Origin: Sclerotinia nivalis
Lineage: Eukaryota > Ascomycota > Leotiomycetes > Helotiales > Sclerotiniaceae
Assembly (NCBI GenBank): GCA_029531795.1
Contig: JAPEIS010000004.1
Location: 1,178,001 to 1,242,000 of the forward strand
DNA: 64,000 nucleotides
Reading direction: 5' to 3'
In this document: piece by piece, positions 11,261-21,010 of the stretch
How positions within the stretch are numbered: position 1 is the first letter of the stretch
How the letters are laid out: every line of letters starts with the position of its first letter
The notes under the pieces: generated by a model
What the model was told of the DNA's origin: nothing
Seen by the model: the letters and a program-made list of their open reading frames with translations, nothing else
The model's database searches: none
Program-made: the position numbers and the translations under genes

Positions 11261-11312
11261 CTTTGAGCACCCTTACTGGCTTAAGCACCGACTTGGTATA
11301 CCTCATTTCACG

Positions 11313-14300
11313 ATGTCTTTACAGAACCCCATCTCCCTTACTCCGTCGAACGACAATAGCGACAATCACGATGTCGAGCTGCTAGATGTTGATCCTGCTC
11401 CTATGCAGATCACGGAAACGCTACGAGTAGCAGTGCTTGATAAGTATCAAGGCAACCGAAAGGAGCTCGAGACCTTTCTACTCCAAGCTGAGATGTACTT
11501 CAAATTCAATGCCGACAAGTTCGTGACCGCCGACAGCTACAGCCTATACGCTTCCTTCTACCTTCGAGGAGAAGCCGCCAAATGGATCCAACCCTATCTC
11601 AGAGATTACTTTAGCAAACCTGAGGACGACCTTATGATCGTTACCCGAACCATTTTCGGAAGTTTTGCAGGATTCAAGAGAGAGATCGGACGAGTGTTTG
11701 GGGATATTGATGAAATAAAGACGGCCGAGCGAAACTTATTCGCTTTGAAGCAAACGGGGGCGGCAATCAATTATGCTACGGAGTTTCGACGACATGCTAA
11801 TCGAACCGGGTGAGATCAACAAGCTTTGCTAAGCCACTTCCATCGCGGCCTTAAAGATCATGTGAAACTTGAACTCGCAAGAGGAATCGAGCCTACAAAT
11901 ATCAATGAGATGATGGAGCTCGCAATCAAGATCGACAACCGCCTTTACGAATATCAACGAGACAAGAAGTCCCAAAGCCACTTCAATCAGAATTACAAGA
12001 GAAATGAGGGGAGATGTCGCCAGGCTAAGACGGAAAGCTATGGAGACCCGATGGAGCTGGACGCTACCATCCGAGGAAAGCCATTCAAGGAAGAAATGGA
12101 TAGGCGCAGAAACGAGAAACTATGCTTCGAATGCGGGCTACCAGGGCATAGAGCCGCAATTCACCGCCAAAAGAAACAAGTAAGGTTCAATCCGAACAAG
12201 AAGACTTGGGAGGGCAAGAGGCAACTCAATGCAACATTTGTACCCCAGTTATGCGTTCTAAGTTGCGTGGACTTAGGTTCCGAGGAACAACTGGAAGGTG
12301 ATCAATCAGAAGATGAATCACTGTCATGGGTCAATCGAGAACCTAGTGTGGAAGAACACTGGACTATACGATATATCGACGAATGGAATCGTCGAATTTG
12401 GAGTTTTGGGGAAACAGGCGAAGGGACCATCAGCGAGGACATAAGTGTTGAAGGCGCTAAGGAAGGAGAGGTTTACGAAGTAAAGATTATCAACGAGTAC
12501 AGGATTTTATGGTACGGAGTAACGACCTACTCCTCCTTTATTGAAAGGACCTCGAACTATCACCTAAGGATACCCTATCAAGAAGAAATATGGGAGGTTA
12601 TTTACTTACATTACGATGTGAAACATTCTACTCGTCAAATACACGTAATACGAAACGTTGGGGACGAACACCAGGTTCAGGCCCAAGCAATATGGCCTTC
12701 CCCGAGAGTAGGCCATTTACTCGAAGTTATCGAAGGACACCCCCTCGCCACCAAATGGCGAAACTTACTCGACGACGAGGTATTAATGGGTTTAAAAGCT
12801 GCTATGGACCCTAGGGAACACAATACCATCTTCGAAAATAATGAAATGCACGATGATTACCCATTTGGTCAATTAAATCCATTTGGTCAATTAAAATTAA
12901 TTGACCAAAAAATTGACCAAATCGACCAAATCGACCCCACCAATAAAATTGTCCAAATTGTCCAAAAAGATCAATCGGATCAGGAGCAACAATTAAATGC
13001 TACAGGGCATAGCGGACAAATCAACCAAGAGGTTATGATTAATGGGCACCGGCTCAGAGCTATGATAGACTCTGGAGCTACCGGGAATTTTATCGCATAG
13101 GAAGCTGCGCAAGAAGCTGGTATAAGGTTCCAAACGAAGAAACACCCATATGCGCTGCAATTAGTAGATGGACAACTAATTGGTGCTAACAATGGGATGG
13201 TACGAATGGAGACCAAGCCAACTAGGATGCGGGTAGGAGAACATCACGAGTTCTTACAGCTTGACGTGGTTCCTTTGGGGAACCACCAGATCATATTGGG
13301 TATGCCATGGTTGAAAAGGCACAACCCCAACATTAATTGGAATCGAGGAACCTTGAAACTCGACCAATGCGATTGCGATCGACGAGATACGCACGAGTCC
13401 GAGAGACTGAACACACGCTTTAGGGAGTTGAAAGCGAACAACCCCATTGACGTAGGATACCAGGCCCAGGATCCCTCACTGAAGGATACACCAGTGGAGT
13501 ACCAGAAATACGCGAAACTTTTCGAAGAGCGAAAAGGCCACGAGGCTTTACCAGAACACAAGCCGTGGGATCACGAGATAGTGCTGATGGAGGGAAAGAT
13601 ACCCCCATTCGGGCCTATCTATCGAATGTCGGAAAAGGAACTGAGGACGCTCAGGGAATATATTAACGACTGTTTAAAGAAAGGATGGATCAGAGAATCC
13701 ACCTCATCGGCGGCATGCCCAGTGTTATATGTACCTAAGAAAGACGAAACCGAAAGGCTATGCGTAGATTACCGCAAGCTTAACGATATGACAATCAAGG
13801 ATCGATACCCACTTCCATTAGCTACGGAACTGAGAGATCGATTGGGGAAGGCTAAGATCTTCTCCAAGTTTGATTTACGAAACGGTTTCCATCTTATCAG
13901 AATGAAGGAAGGCGAAGAATGGAAAACAGCCTTTAGGACTCGATACGGATTATACGAGTATCAGGTTATGCCTTTCGGGCTAACCAATGCACCAGCAACA
14001 TGTATGCGTTTGGTAAACAACGTACTGAGAAAGTATCTCGATATTTGCTGCATTTGCTATTTAGATGATATATTGGTATATTCAGAGACTCTGGAACAAC
14101 ATATTCAGGATGTTCACCATATACTAGCTTGCTTGGAAGAAGCCGATCTTCAATGCAAACCTAGCAAATGTGTATTCCATGTTACGGAACTAGAGTTTCT
14201 AGGCTATATGATCTTCCCAGGAGGAATCAAGATGAGTCCTGACAAGCTGAAGGCTATTCGAGAGTGGAATCCACCTACTAGCGTCAAGGAAGTGCAATCC

Positions 14301-16468
14301 TTTCTGGGTTTTGCCAACTTCTATCGCAGATTCATTAAGGATTATTCGAAAATAGCAGCTCCAATGTCTGAATTGACTAGGAAGGATCAAGGAGAGTTCA
14401 AATGGACAAAGAAAGCTCAAGAAGCTTTTGAATTACTCAAACAAGCCTTTATGGAAGAACCAATACTTCTATCTTTTGACCCAGAACTACCAATCGTGGT
14501 TGAAACCGATTCTTCGGATTACGCTTTAGGAGCTGTACTAAGCCAGCCAGGAGCGAACAAGAAATAGCAACCAATAGCTTACTACTCCCGCAAACTATCA
14601 CCAGCAGAACTGAATTACGAAATTTACGACAAGGAACTACTGGCTATAGTCGAGGCATTCAGGGAATGGAGAGTCTATTTAGAGGGATCGAAATATACGG
14701 TGCAGGTATATACCGATCATAAGAATCTGGTTTACTTCACTACAACGAAGGAGTTGAACCGACGGCAGGTTAGATAGTCTGAGACCATGGCCGCCTACAA
14801 TTTTCGCATTTTATATGTTAAAGGAACAGAAAACGCTAGAGCCGACGCTCTTAGCAGAAAACCGGAATATTTACAGAACAAAGTACACGAAACCTACGCA
14901 ATTCTAAGGGAAGAGGATGGTGCTTTAGTGCACAACAGACCACAGCTTGCTGCTACCTTTATGGTAGATTACGGTACTATTAAGGAACAATTAAAAGAGG
15001 AATACGAACGTGATAGCATTGCAAAACGAATCCTCAAGAATTCCGATAATCCAGAGAAAGGATTCAGCATCGAGGACGGGTTCATCTACTTTTACCAAAA
15101 GTTATATATACCTTCCAAAATAGCTGAAGGATATATTCGGGAACAACATGAGCTTCCAGCTCATGGGCATCAAGGGATTACCAGAACCTTTGCTAGGCTT
15201 AGGAAAGAGGTTTACTTTCCAAGGATGAGGGCTATAATCGAGAAAGTAGTTAGGAACTGCGACACCTGCATACGGAACAAAGCCGCTAGGCACGCTCCAT
15301 ATGGTCAGCTCAAGACCCCTACCTTACCTACTCAACTATGGAAATCCATCGTATGGGATTTCGTGATAAGTTACCTATATCTAGAGAACCAGCCATTCAG
15401 AAAGAATACGATTCTATTCTAGTAGTAACGGATAGGCTGACGAAATTCGCCTACATGATACCATTCTGTGAGAAATGGACGGCGGATAATCTGGCTTACG
15501 TATTTCTACGAAATATAGTCAGTATACATGGTGTACCAGAAGAGATAATCTCAGATCGAGACAAGCTCTTTACATCGAAATTTTGGACCACTCTTATGGC
15601 ACTATTAGGAGTCAAACGTAAGCTTTCTACAGCGATTCACCCCCAAACAGATGGCCAAACGGAACGTTTAAATCAAACGATGGAAGCCTATTTACGCTGC
15701 TACATCAACTACAAACAAGACAATTGGGTTGAACTATTACCCTTAGCTCAGTTCGCATATAATACGTCGGAAACGGAAACAACAAAGGTGACGCCAGCAT
15801 ACGCTAATTATGGATATACTCCATTGGCCTACCGATCACCACTTCCACAGACAGCAGACGCCGAAGAAGCTATAAAAGACGTATCGGAAATCAAGGAATT
15901 ACACGAACAGCTCTCACTAGACCTGCAGTTCATAGCCTTGAGAACGGCCGCATATTACAACGAATCACGTAGTATGGGACCTACGCTTAAAGAGGGGGAT
16001 AAAGTTTATTTGATTCGAAGAAACATTCAAACCCAAAGACCAAATGATAAACTAGACTATAAGAAACTGGGACCATTCGAAATCGACAAAGTGGTAGGAC
16101 CCGTCAACTTCAAATTGAAACTACCAGACACTATGAATATCCACCCAGTATTCCATATATCCCTACTCGAACTAGCACCACCAGGAGCGCCCGACGCGCC
16201 CATCACCAGAATAGAACCAGTTAACCCAGACGCCATATACGATGTCGAAACAATACTAGATTGCAAGTACGTTAGAGGCAAGATCAAGTATTTGATCAAA
16301 TGGCTGGATTACCCACATTCAGAAAACACATGGGAATTTAAGGAAGACCTTAGTTGCCCTAAGAAAATGGAGGCATTCCATTTGAAGTATCCAGACTTGC
16401 CCAATAAGCCTCATCGAAAACCTCCGGCCCTGAAGAATCGTGGAAGCCGAAGGAAGAAGAACCGCTAG
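11313..16468 (+). pseudogene. gag-pol: Gag-Pol polyprotein of chromovirus, broken
   Basis: Gag and Pol share one frame. Lesions are a stop at 11811-11813 and another at 13098-13100 just after the protease motif, stops at 14565-14567 and 14775-14777 where the family has Trp, and a one-base loss near 15370 inside the integrase. Landmarks: Gag core ~11420-11900; a knuckle CFECGLPGHRAAIH (~12124-12165) whose last Cys is His; protease IDSGATGNFI (~13065); RT with FSKFDLRNGFH and YLDDIL (~14060); RNase H start VETDSSDYALGAVL (~14500); integrase HHCC (15145-15290) and DDE with SDRDKLFTSKFW and HPQTDGQTERLNQ (15395-15720); chromodomain YDVETILDCKYVRGKIKYLI (~16230-16380). Autonomous activity is not possible. 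The final 1.1-kb segment from 15338 is open. Confidence 0.9.
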
Positions 16469-16979
16469 GAGCAGATGCCGCTATCGCTGCACCTGCTTTT
16501 TCTTTCTCTATACGCTCCTTTTCCAATCTTTCTTCTTCCTTAAGGGCATCTAGCGCATCTAACGATTGAGCGTCGCAACGAATCATTTCCCTTTTGCGCT
16601 TACGAAGGAACTTCTGTTGTTTACAAAGTCGAAGAATTTTGGCATTCGACTCTTGTACTCGAGCAAACTCCTTCTCCTCCTCCAAACGCAACTGCTCCTG
16701 CTGACGATCCAGTGATTCATAAAAGGATAACATACTGGAACCTGCGTTGCAATGACCCTTCTTGCTCCGAAGACACTCGGAACAACGACTAGAAAGAGAT
16801 TCGTCGATTACGCAAAGACGATGAGAACGTGCACAAGTATTGCAAGGAGTTCGTTCGGTTCCTGAGCGATCAATTTTGAATGCGATACGAACGGGGTTGT
16901 GAACGGATAGCGATTTAGTAACAGGCATACTGAGAAAGAGATTACATTCATTAATTACACCACCAAGTGGGGAAACCAT
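16359..16979 (-). CDS. Antisense ORF in chromovirus with Zn2Cys6-like cluster and coiled coil
   Basis: This intact 206-codon ORF runs against the retrotransposon. It starts 45 bases inside the 3' LTR boundary and ends 110 bases inside the chromodomain end of pol. Cys46, 49, 56, 66, 69 and 77 give C-X2-C-X6-C-X9-C-X2-C-X7-C, which fits the spacing of fungal Zn(II)2Cys6 DNA-binding clusters. Next come ~70 residues rich in Glu, Gln, Lys and Arg with heptad-like character, including a basic KFLRKRKRE patch, then an acidic ERLEKERIEKEK helix and an Ala/Ser-rich tail. Zn2Cys6 clusters are usually followed by such a coiled-coil dimerisation region. A promoter in the antisense of the 3' LTR could drive it. 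No stops despite several in gag-pol. Expression is not shown; chance is possible but the cysteine spacing argues against it. Confidence 0.55.
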   Translation of the reverse strand: MVSPLGGVINECNLFLSMPVTKSLSVHNPVRIAFKIDRSGTERTPCNTCARSHRLCVIDESLSSRCSECLRSKKGHCNAGSSMLSFYESLDRQQEQLRLEEEKEFARVQESNAKILRLCKQQKFLRKRKREMIRCDAQSLDALDALKEEERLEKERIEKEKAGAAIAASAPSGSSSFGFHDSSGPEVFDEAYWASLDTSNGMPPFS

Positions 16980-17010
16980 GCTATATAGACGCTTGAGATA
17001 AGCTTAGCCT

Positions 17011-17023
17011 AAATGGGGGATAG
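17011..17023 (+). other. Polypurine tract of chromovirus
   Basis: AAATGGGGGATAG lies directly before the TGTTACG start of the 3' LTR. It fits the plus-strand primer of LTR retrotransposons. Confidence 0.65.
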
Positions 17024-17443
17024 TGTTACGATTGCAAAGCATTCGGAACATACAATAACCGACCGCGTGAACGCAAGATACGATTCGATCGATTTAGTAT
17101 GGGATTATGGTCATCCGACCAACACTTTATCACAACCTTGTTATCGAATGTATCACATGATTGAAAATCGAATCGATTTAGGTCGAATCAACTTATGTCG
17201 AATCGATTTATAGATTCGTAAGAGCAGGAAGATCTCCGAATATATATAGCTAGCCTAGCATTCCTTTTGTAGAGCTTCGTGCTCAAGAACATTCATTAGT
17301 TTAATTACTATAGTTGCCATACAATACGATTATTCATACTTTCACCATACCGAGCCCCTGCTTGATCCTTAGTAGAAATCACCACGGCCTTTCTATAGTC
17401 TCCGAATCACTTCCTAGTGGTAAGGAATTGTAGCGGCGTAACA
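17024..17443 (+). repeat. 3' LTR
   Basis: TGTTACG...CGTAACA, 420 bp. The last ~190 bases match the 5' LTR with a few substitutions. The first half differs and lacks the ATCGAT-rich repeats of the 5' LTR. A TATA-like AATATATATAG is conserved at about 17240-17250. Confidence 0.85.
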
Positions 17444-17539
17444 CCTGGCCATTAGCCTTCCTAGCCATCAGCCTTCCCAGCCAGCCTTCCTAACCATCCT
17501 AACCTTCCTAACCACCCTTACCACCCTTACCATCCTGAC
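17444..17539 (+). repeat. Degenerate CCTAACCAT minisatellite
   Basis: Repeats of CCATCCTAACC and CCAGCCTTCCTAACC type. The same motif recurs at about 17840-17870, 18929-18950 and 19172-19185, always at the edges of LINE 3' ends, so it looks like a target tract split by insertions. It is not the TTAGGG telomere repeat. Confidence 0.6.
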
Positions 17540-17604
17540 CATCCTACAAATAAACGTATGAGGGGAACGGGAGAGGGATCATAATAGAGATCCAGTAGAC
17601 GAAG

Positions 17605-17860
17605 AAGCCTACATCTAACCTACAGCTCTTAGAGCATCGCTTTACTATACGACGGCAATCATGTAAATCCTGCCCTAGTACACAAAAATCGTATTTATCG
17701 CTAGCTAGCTAGAACTCCACCCGGGGGACTCCCCCCCGGGCGCCATTTGTCCAACTCTGGAATGTATGGCAACGGGCAACGCGTGCAAGCATGCGGGGCC
17801 TGCGGCCTATGGCGATAAACAATATCATCATCATCATCATCCTGACCATCCTAACCATCC
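17605..17860 (+). mobile_element. LINE 3' end, family A copy 1
   Basis: The sequence from ACTATACGACGGCAATCATG to GGCGATAAACAATATC, followed by an (ATC)n tail, recurs at 18945-19185 and in decayed form at 37620-37830. It includes a GC-rich hairpin around 17718-17742 (arms CCCGGGGG and CCCCCGGG). It has no ORF and is best read as a severely 5'-truncated LINE 3' untranslated region. Confidence 0.55.
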
Positions 17861-17870
17861 TAACCTTCGC

Positions 17871-18928
17871 AATGGGCTTTCTTGGAATGTCACAAGATTA
17901 TGGAAGCTCGAAATGTGAACATCCGATGGGCCCCAGGCCATACCGGAATCGAAGGGAACGAGCAGGCAGATAAACTCGCCGACCTAGGCGCTAAGAGCGG
18001 CAGGATCGATAACGATAATTGCGCATTACCTACAATAAGCGGCATAGGCTCTATAGCCCGCTCCCTGAAGAAATCGGCTGAAGAGGCATGGTGGCATCGC
18101 CATAAAACCACCCTTTCAGGCCAGTATCGAAGATGGGACCTGAACTACAGCACCAAAGAACCCCCGGAACTAGCTTTGCCAAGAGCAAAATTGCATCGGC
18201 TTCTTGCTCTTCGTACAGGGCACGGCGACTTCTCATCATACCATAGAAGATTCAAACATAATGACGCCGAGCTTCTTTGTAGCTGTGGGTATGATAAAAC
18301 ACCGGATCATATAGTGCACTGCAGACTATCAGTAGCATCCTTTCAAAGATGGCCAGAAAGGCCAGCTATCCCGCCGCCCGGAACAGCGGAGGGTATCGAA
18401 TACCTGCGCCGTCTTCTCCGCAGGCCATGGGATTTCGAGCGCTTTATAGAAGTAACGGAGTGCTTTGCACAATAAGAGTACTAGCAATCTCCAAACCAAC
18501 AAACGAGGCATACTGCCTCATAACCAACAAAACTCAATATCGGGCTGCACCCCTCGGAGCCCGAATTCCCTTGCTCCGCTTAGTACAAAACCGCATATTA
18601 ATTACCTACGTGCTCTGCATATGGCCTGAACTACGGGCTTTTTGAAAGCCACCAAACGCATCTAGTGCGCCCTAAATGGAGTGGGCGGTTAGCAAGACCG
18701 GTTCGCCATCGGAATAAGAGTTGAAACCTCTCTCCTTCTTACCACCGGTACGGAACCAAAACCTATACAGGAACACAAGTAGAACGGCTATCTTAGGGGG
18801 TTTTGAGTACGGATTTTCATATTTATGTAATTAGTTCCTCTATTTAGCCCGTCCCCAGTACCCTCCGGGAGGTCATGGGTAGCTCCGCTACCCCCCGGAC
18901 GTTAAATTTTAAATTAAATTAAATTAAC
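17871..18928 (+). mobile_element. 5'-truncated LINE (Tad-like), little mutated
   Basis: The 3' end of a LINE: RNase H and C-terminal knuckle (17882-18475), ~430 bp of 3' untranslated sequence and an (AAATT)n tail ending about 18928. GC content is higher than in the other repeats and there are no internal stops, so it is younger or escaped RIP. CCTAACCAT repeats flank it. Confidence 0.7.
17882..18475 (+). pseudogene. LINE ORF2 C-terminus (RNase H and zinc knuckle)
   Basis: A 197-codon open frame. IRWAPGHTGIEGNEQADKLA is the RNase H C-terminal motif. CSCGYDKTPDHIVHC is the C-terminal CCHC knuckle of Tad/I-like LINEs. Reverse transcriptase and endonuclease are missing through 5' truncation, so it is non-functional on its own although the frame is open. 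Confidence 0.75.
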
Positions 18929-18944
18929 CATCCTAACCATCCTA

Positions 18945-19185
18945 ACCATGGCACTTAGAGTATTGCTCTACTATACGACGGCAATTATGTAAACCCTGCC
19001 CTAGTACTTAAAAAAAAAAAAAAAAAAAAACTGTATTTATCACTAGCTAGCTAGAACTCCACCCAGGGGAAATCCGCCCCCGGGCGCCATTTGTCCAACT
19101 CTGGAATGTATGGCAACGGGCAACGCGTGCAAGCACGTGGGGCCTGCGGCCTATGGCGATAAACAATATCATCATCCTAACCATG
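18945..19185 (+). mobile_element. LINE 3' end, family A copy 2
   Basis: About 85-90% like copy 1 by eye, with a poly(A) run of about 20 bases inserted at 19011-19030 and the same GC-rich hairpin. Ends AACAATATCATCATC followed by CCTAACCATGG. Confidence 0.55.
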
Positions 19186-19325
19186 GCTAGGATGACTAAT
19201 CTCCCCAACGTTGATGATCAGGTTGACAGTACAATAATTCTGTAGAAGGATAGAGATAACCAAGGGAAGCAAAAGTAGCTTTCGAGTCGTCCTGTTCAAT
19301 GGAGACTGGAAACAGTCGTACGTTG

Positions 19326-19534
19326 TGTCACGATCGGGAATACTAATGTAGAAATAGGTATCCTATTGTATGAAAATACCAAACTAAAGAGAAAAGAAGA
19401 TCTAAGAGCGATGAAGCGGAAGCTTATATGTATAGATCGTTCGCTTAGATCACGTGATTCGTAAGGTTGTCGTAATAATTACTACTGCAATTATTACCGC
19501 AATAATTACGGTAAGAAAGTGATAGATCGTCACA
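19326..19534 (+). mobile_element. Solo LTR with perfect target duplication
   Basis: The 209-bp sequence starts TGTCACGATC and ends GATCGTCACA, and is flanked on both sides by CGTTG (19321-19325 and 19535-19539). A perfect 5-bp duplication with TG...CA ends identifies a solo LTR. Strand is arbitrary because the family is not known. Confidence 0.75.
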
Positions 19535-19539
19535 CGTTG

Positions 19540-21010
19540 CATCTAAAAGAACCTCACACACTTCCATCGTTTGTATCCTATTCTGCAGATAAAAAATAAC
19601 ATCTCTCATATGTATTTTGCGTAGAATAGTCTACATGGTCGTTATCTAAGTACATTATTGGGCTATCCTTTGGTCCATTAGAAAATCGGGTAATGGAATA
19701 AATAGAAGGTTTATTAAGAACCTTGGTGTTCCACAGTCATTTCAGACTCTCAAATATATCATCCAATCATTAGCATCTTTGAGGAACCAGTGGTATAGTT
19801 TTAGCAATTTTCATTGGTCGATCGTATCATCTGCCCCCTTTCCACACAATACTCCCTCAGAGTAGACAGCTATTCCTCTTGCAGCCTATGGTGTGTACTT
19901 TAACGTGGAGTATTGTAGACTTCCTGGCTGCAAAAGCAGGATTATCGACGAGGGACCCCATCATAATAACAGCTCAGCATAAGAGAACGCCTAACTGAGG
20001 GACTCGAATGACCATACAAAATCGGTTTTCTTATCTCGGCATGGGAAAAAGCCTAACTATGGATACAGATGCCTGTTTACGAACTTCAGTTTGCTTAACT
20101 CCGTATGTGATGATACCTAATTATGGATCAAAGCTGACTCGCTCCTCGGAGAGTAACGGAACTTGGTTAGCCTTTGCGCAAGCCCCGAAACCGAAAACGG
20201 TCACAACTCCTTTCTGACATTCTGCCGGTTTTTCGTAATTCTAGAATCGGTATATACGCATGAACAATTTAGCTCTTGTAAATACAGTATTCACCGTCAG
20301 GTAGTGAAGTTCCTGTTTACGAAGTTTTGAAAAGCGACAAGATATCCGTCTTTAGACATACTCTACACGCTGTGTAAATGACCGTTAGACCATCAAAGAT
20401 TTTCGGTTCACGGTTAATCGTTTTCCGAATCTATATACCCATTATTGTGCCGCTTTTACTTGATATTCATTTCCAAATTTCGTGCCTGAAACTTTCCGTC
20501 TTTAAACATTCAACTTTCGTAAAACCGAATTTCGAATTACGAATTTTGGATTTTGGATTTTGGATTTCATTATCCATCTTTTACAATACAGATTGTCGTA
20601 AAACAGTACCAATACGTTGGATTTACGATTTCACATTTTCTGTTTTCCAAAGAATGATTCCATTTCCTATTTTCCGAAGAATGATTCCATTAATTGTATT
20701 TCTTGAATGTTACAAACATATTCCCTTTTTGTCACTTGTTTTGTTTCGAAATCGAGATGTAATCATTCTGAAGCTATTCCCGACGTTGATTCTCACGAAA
20801 ACGAAAGCGGTGAAATTCTTAACAGCTACCTGAAATTCTTCTATTCTTAGCACCTATACTCATTTGAAATACTTCTATGAGAATGGTACAATCCCAAGCA
20901 TCCTAAGTATATATATTATCTTGTCATTTCTCTCTTTCCTCTCTTTCCTCTCTTTCCTTCATCAATCTTTTATCAAGTTTGAATAATAAATGATCTATTA
21001 GTATATCGCA
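19540..21010. other. AT-rich, no supported gene
   Basis: Short open frames only (69 and 151 codons), with TTCGAATTACG and GATTTTGGATTTTGG type low-complexity stretches near 20520-20570 and CTCTTTCCT repeats near 20930. Could be old, unrecognisable repeat. Confidence 0.45.

Larger units (their letters stand above)
10801..17443 (+). mobile_element. Ty3/gypsy chromovirus (LTR retrotransposon), inactivated
   Basis: A 6.6-kb element with LTRs starting TGTTACG and ending CGTAACA, one gag-pol frame with domain order Gag, protease, RT, RNase H, integrase, chromodomain, and a polypurine tract before the 3' LTR. The C-terminal chromodomain places it among chromoviruses. The LTRs differ in length (460 and 420 bp) and sequence, so insertion is not recent. 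The 5-bp flanks differ (AATTA and CCTGG), which suggests recombination with another copy. No tRNA primer-binding site was recognised after the 5' LTR. Confidence 0.9.

Noticed and set aside
17444..19200. Subtelomeric or telomere-like CCTAACC repeats
   Set aside because: The unit is CCTAACCAT, not CCCTAA, and it is degenerate and interrupted by LINEs.
20378..20833. 151-codon plus-strand ORF
   Set aside because: AT-rich, low-complexity translation (Phe/Ile-rich) with no recognisable feature.
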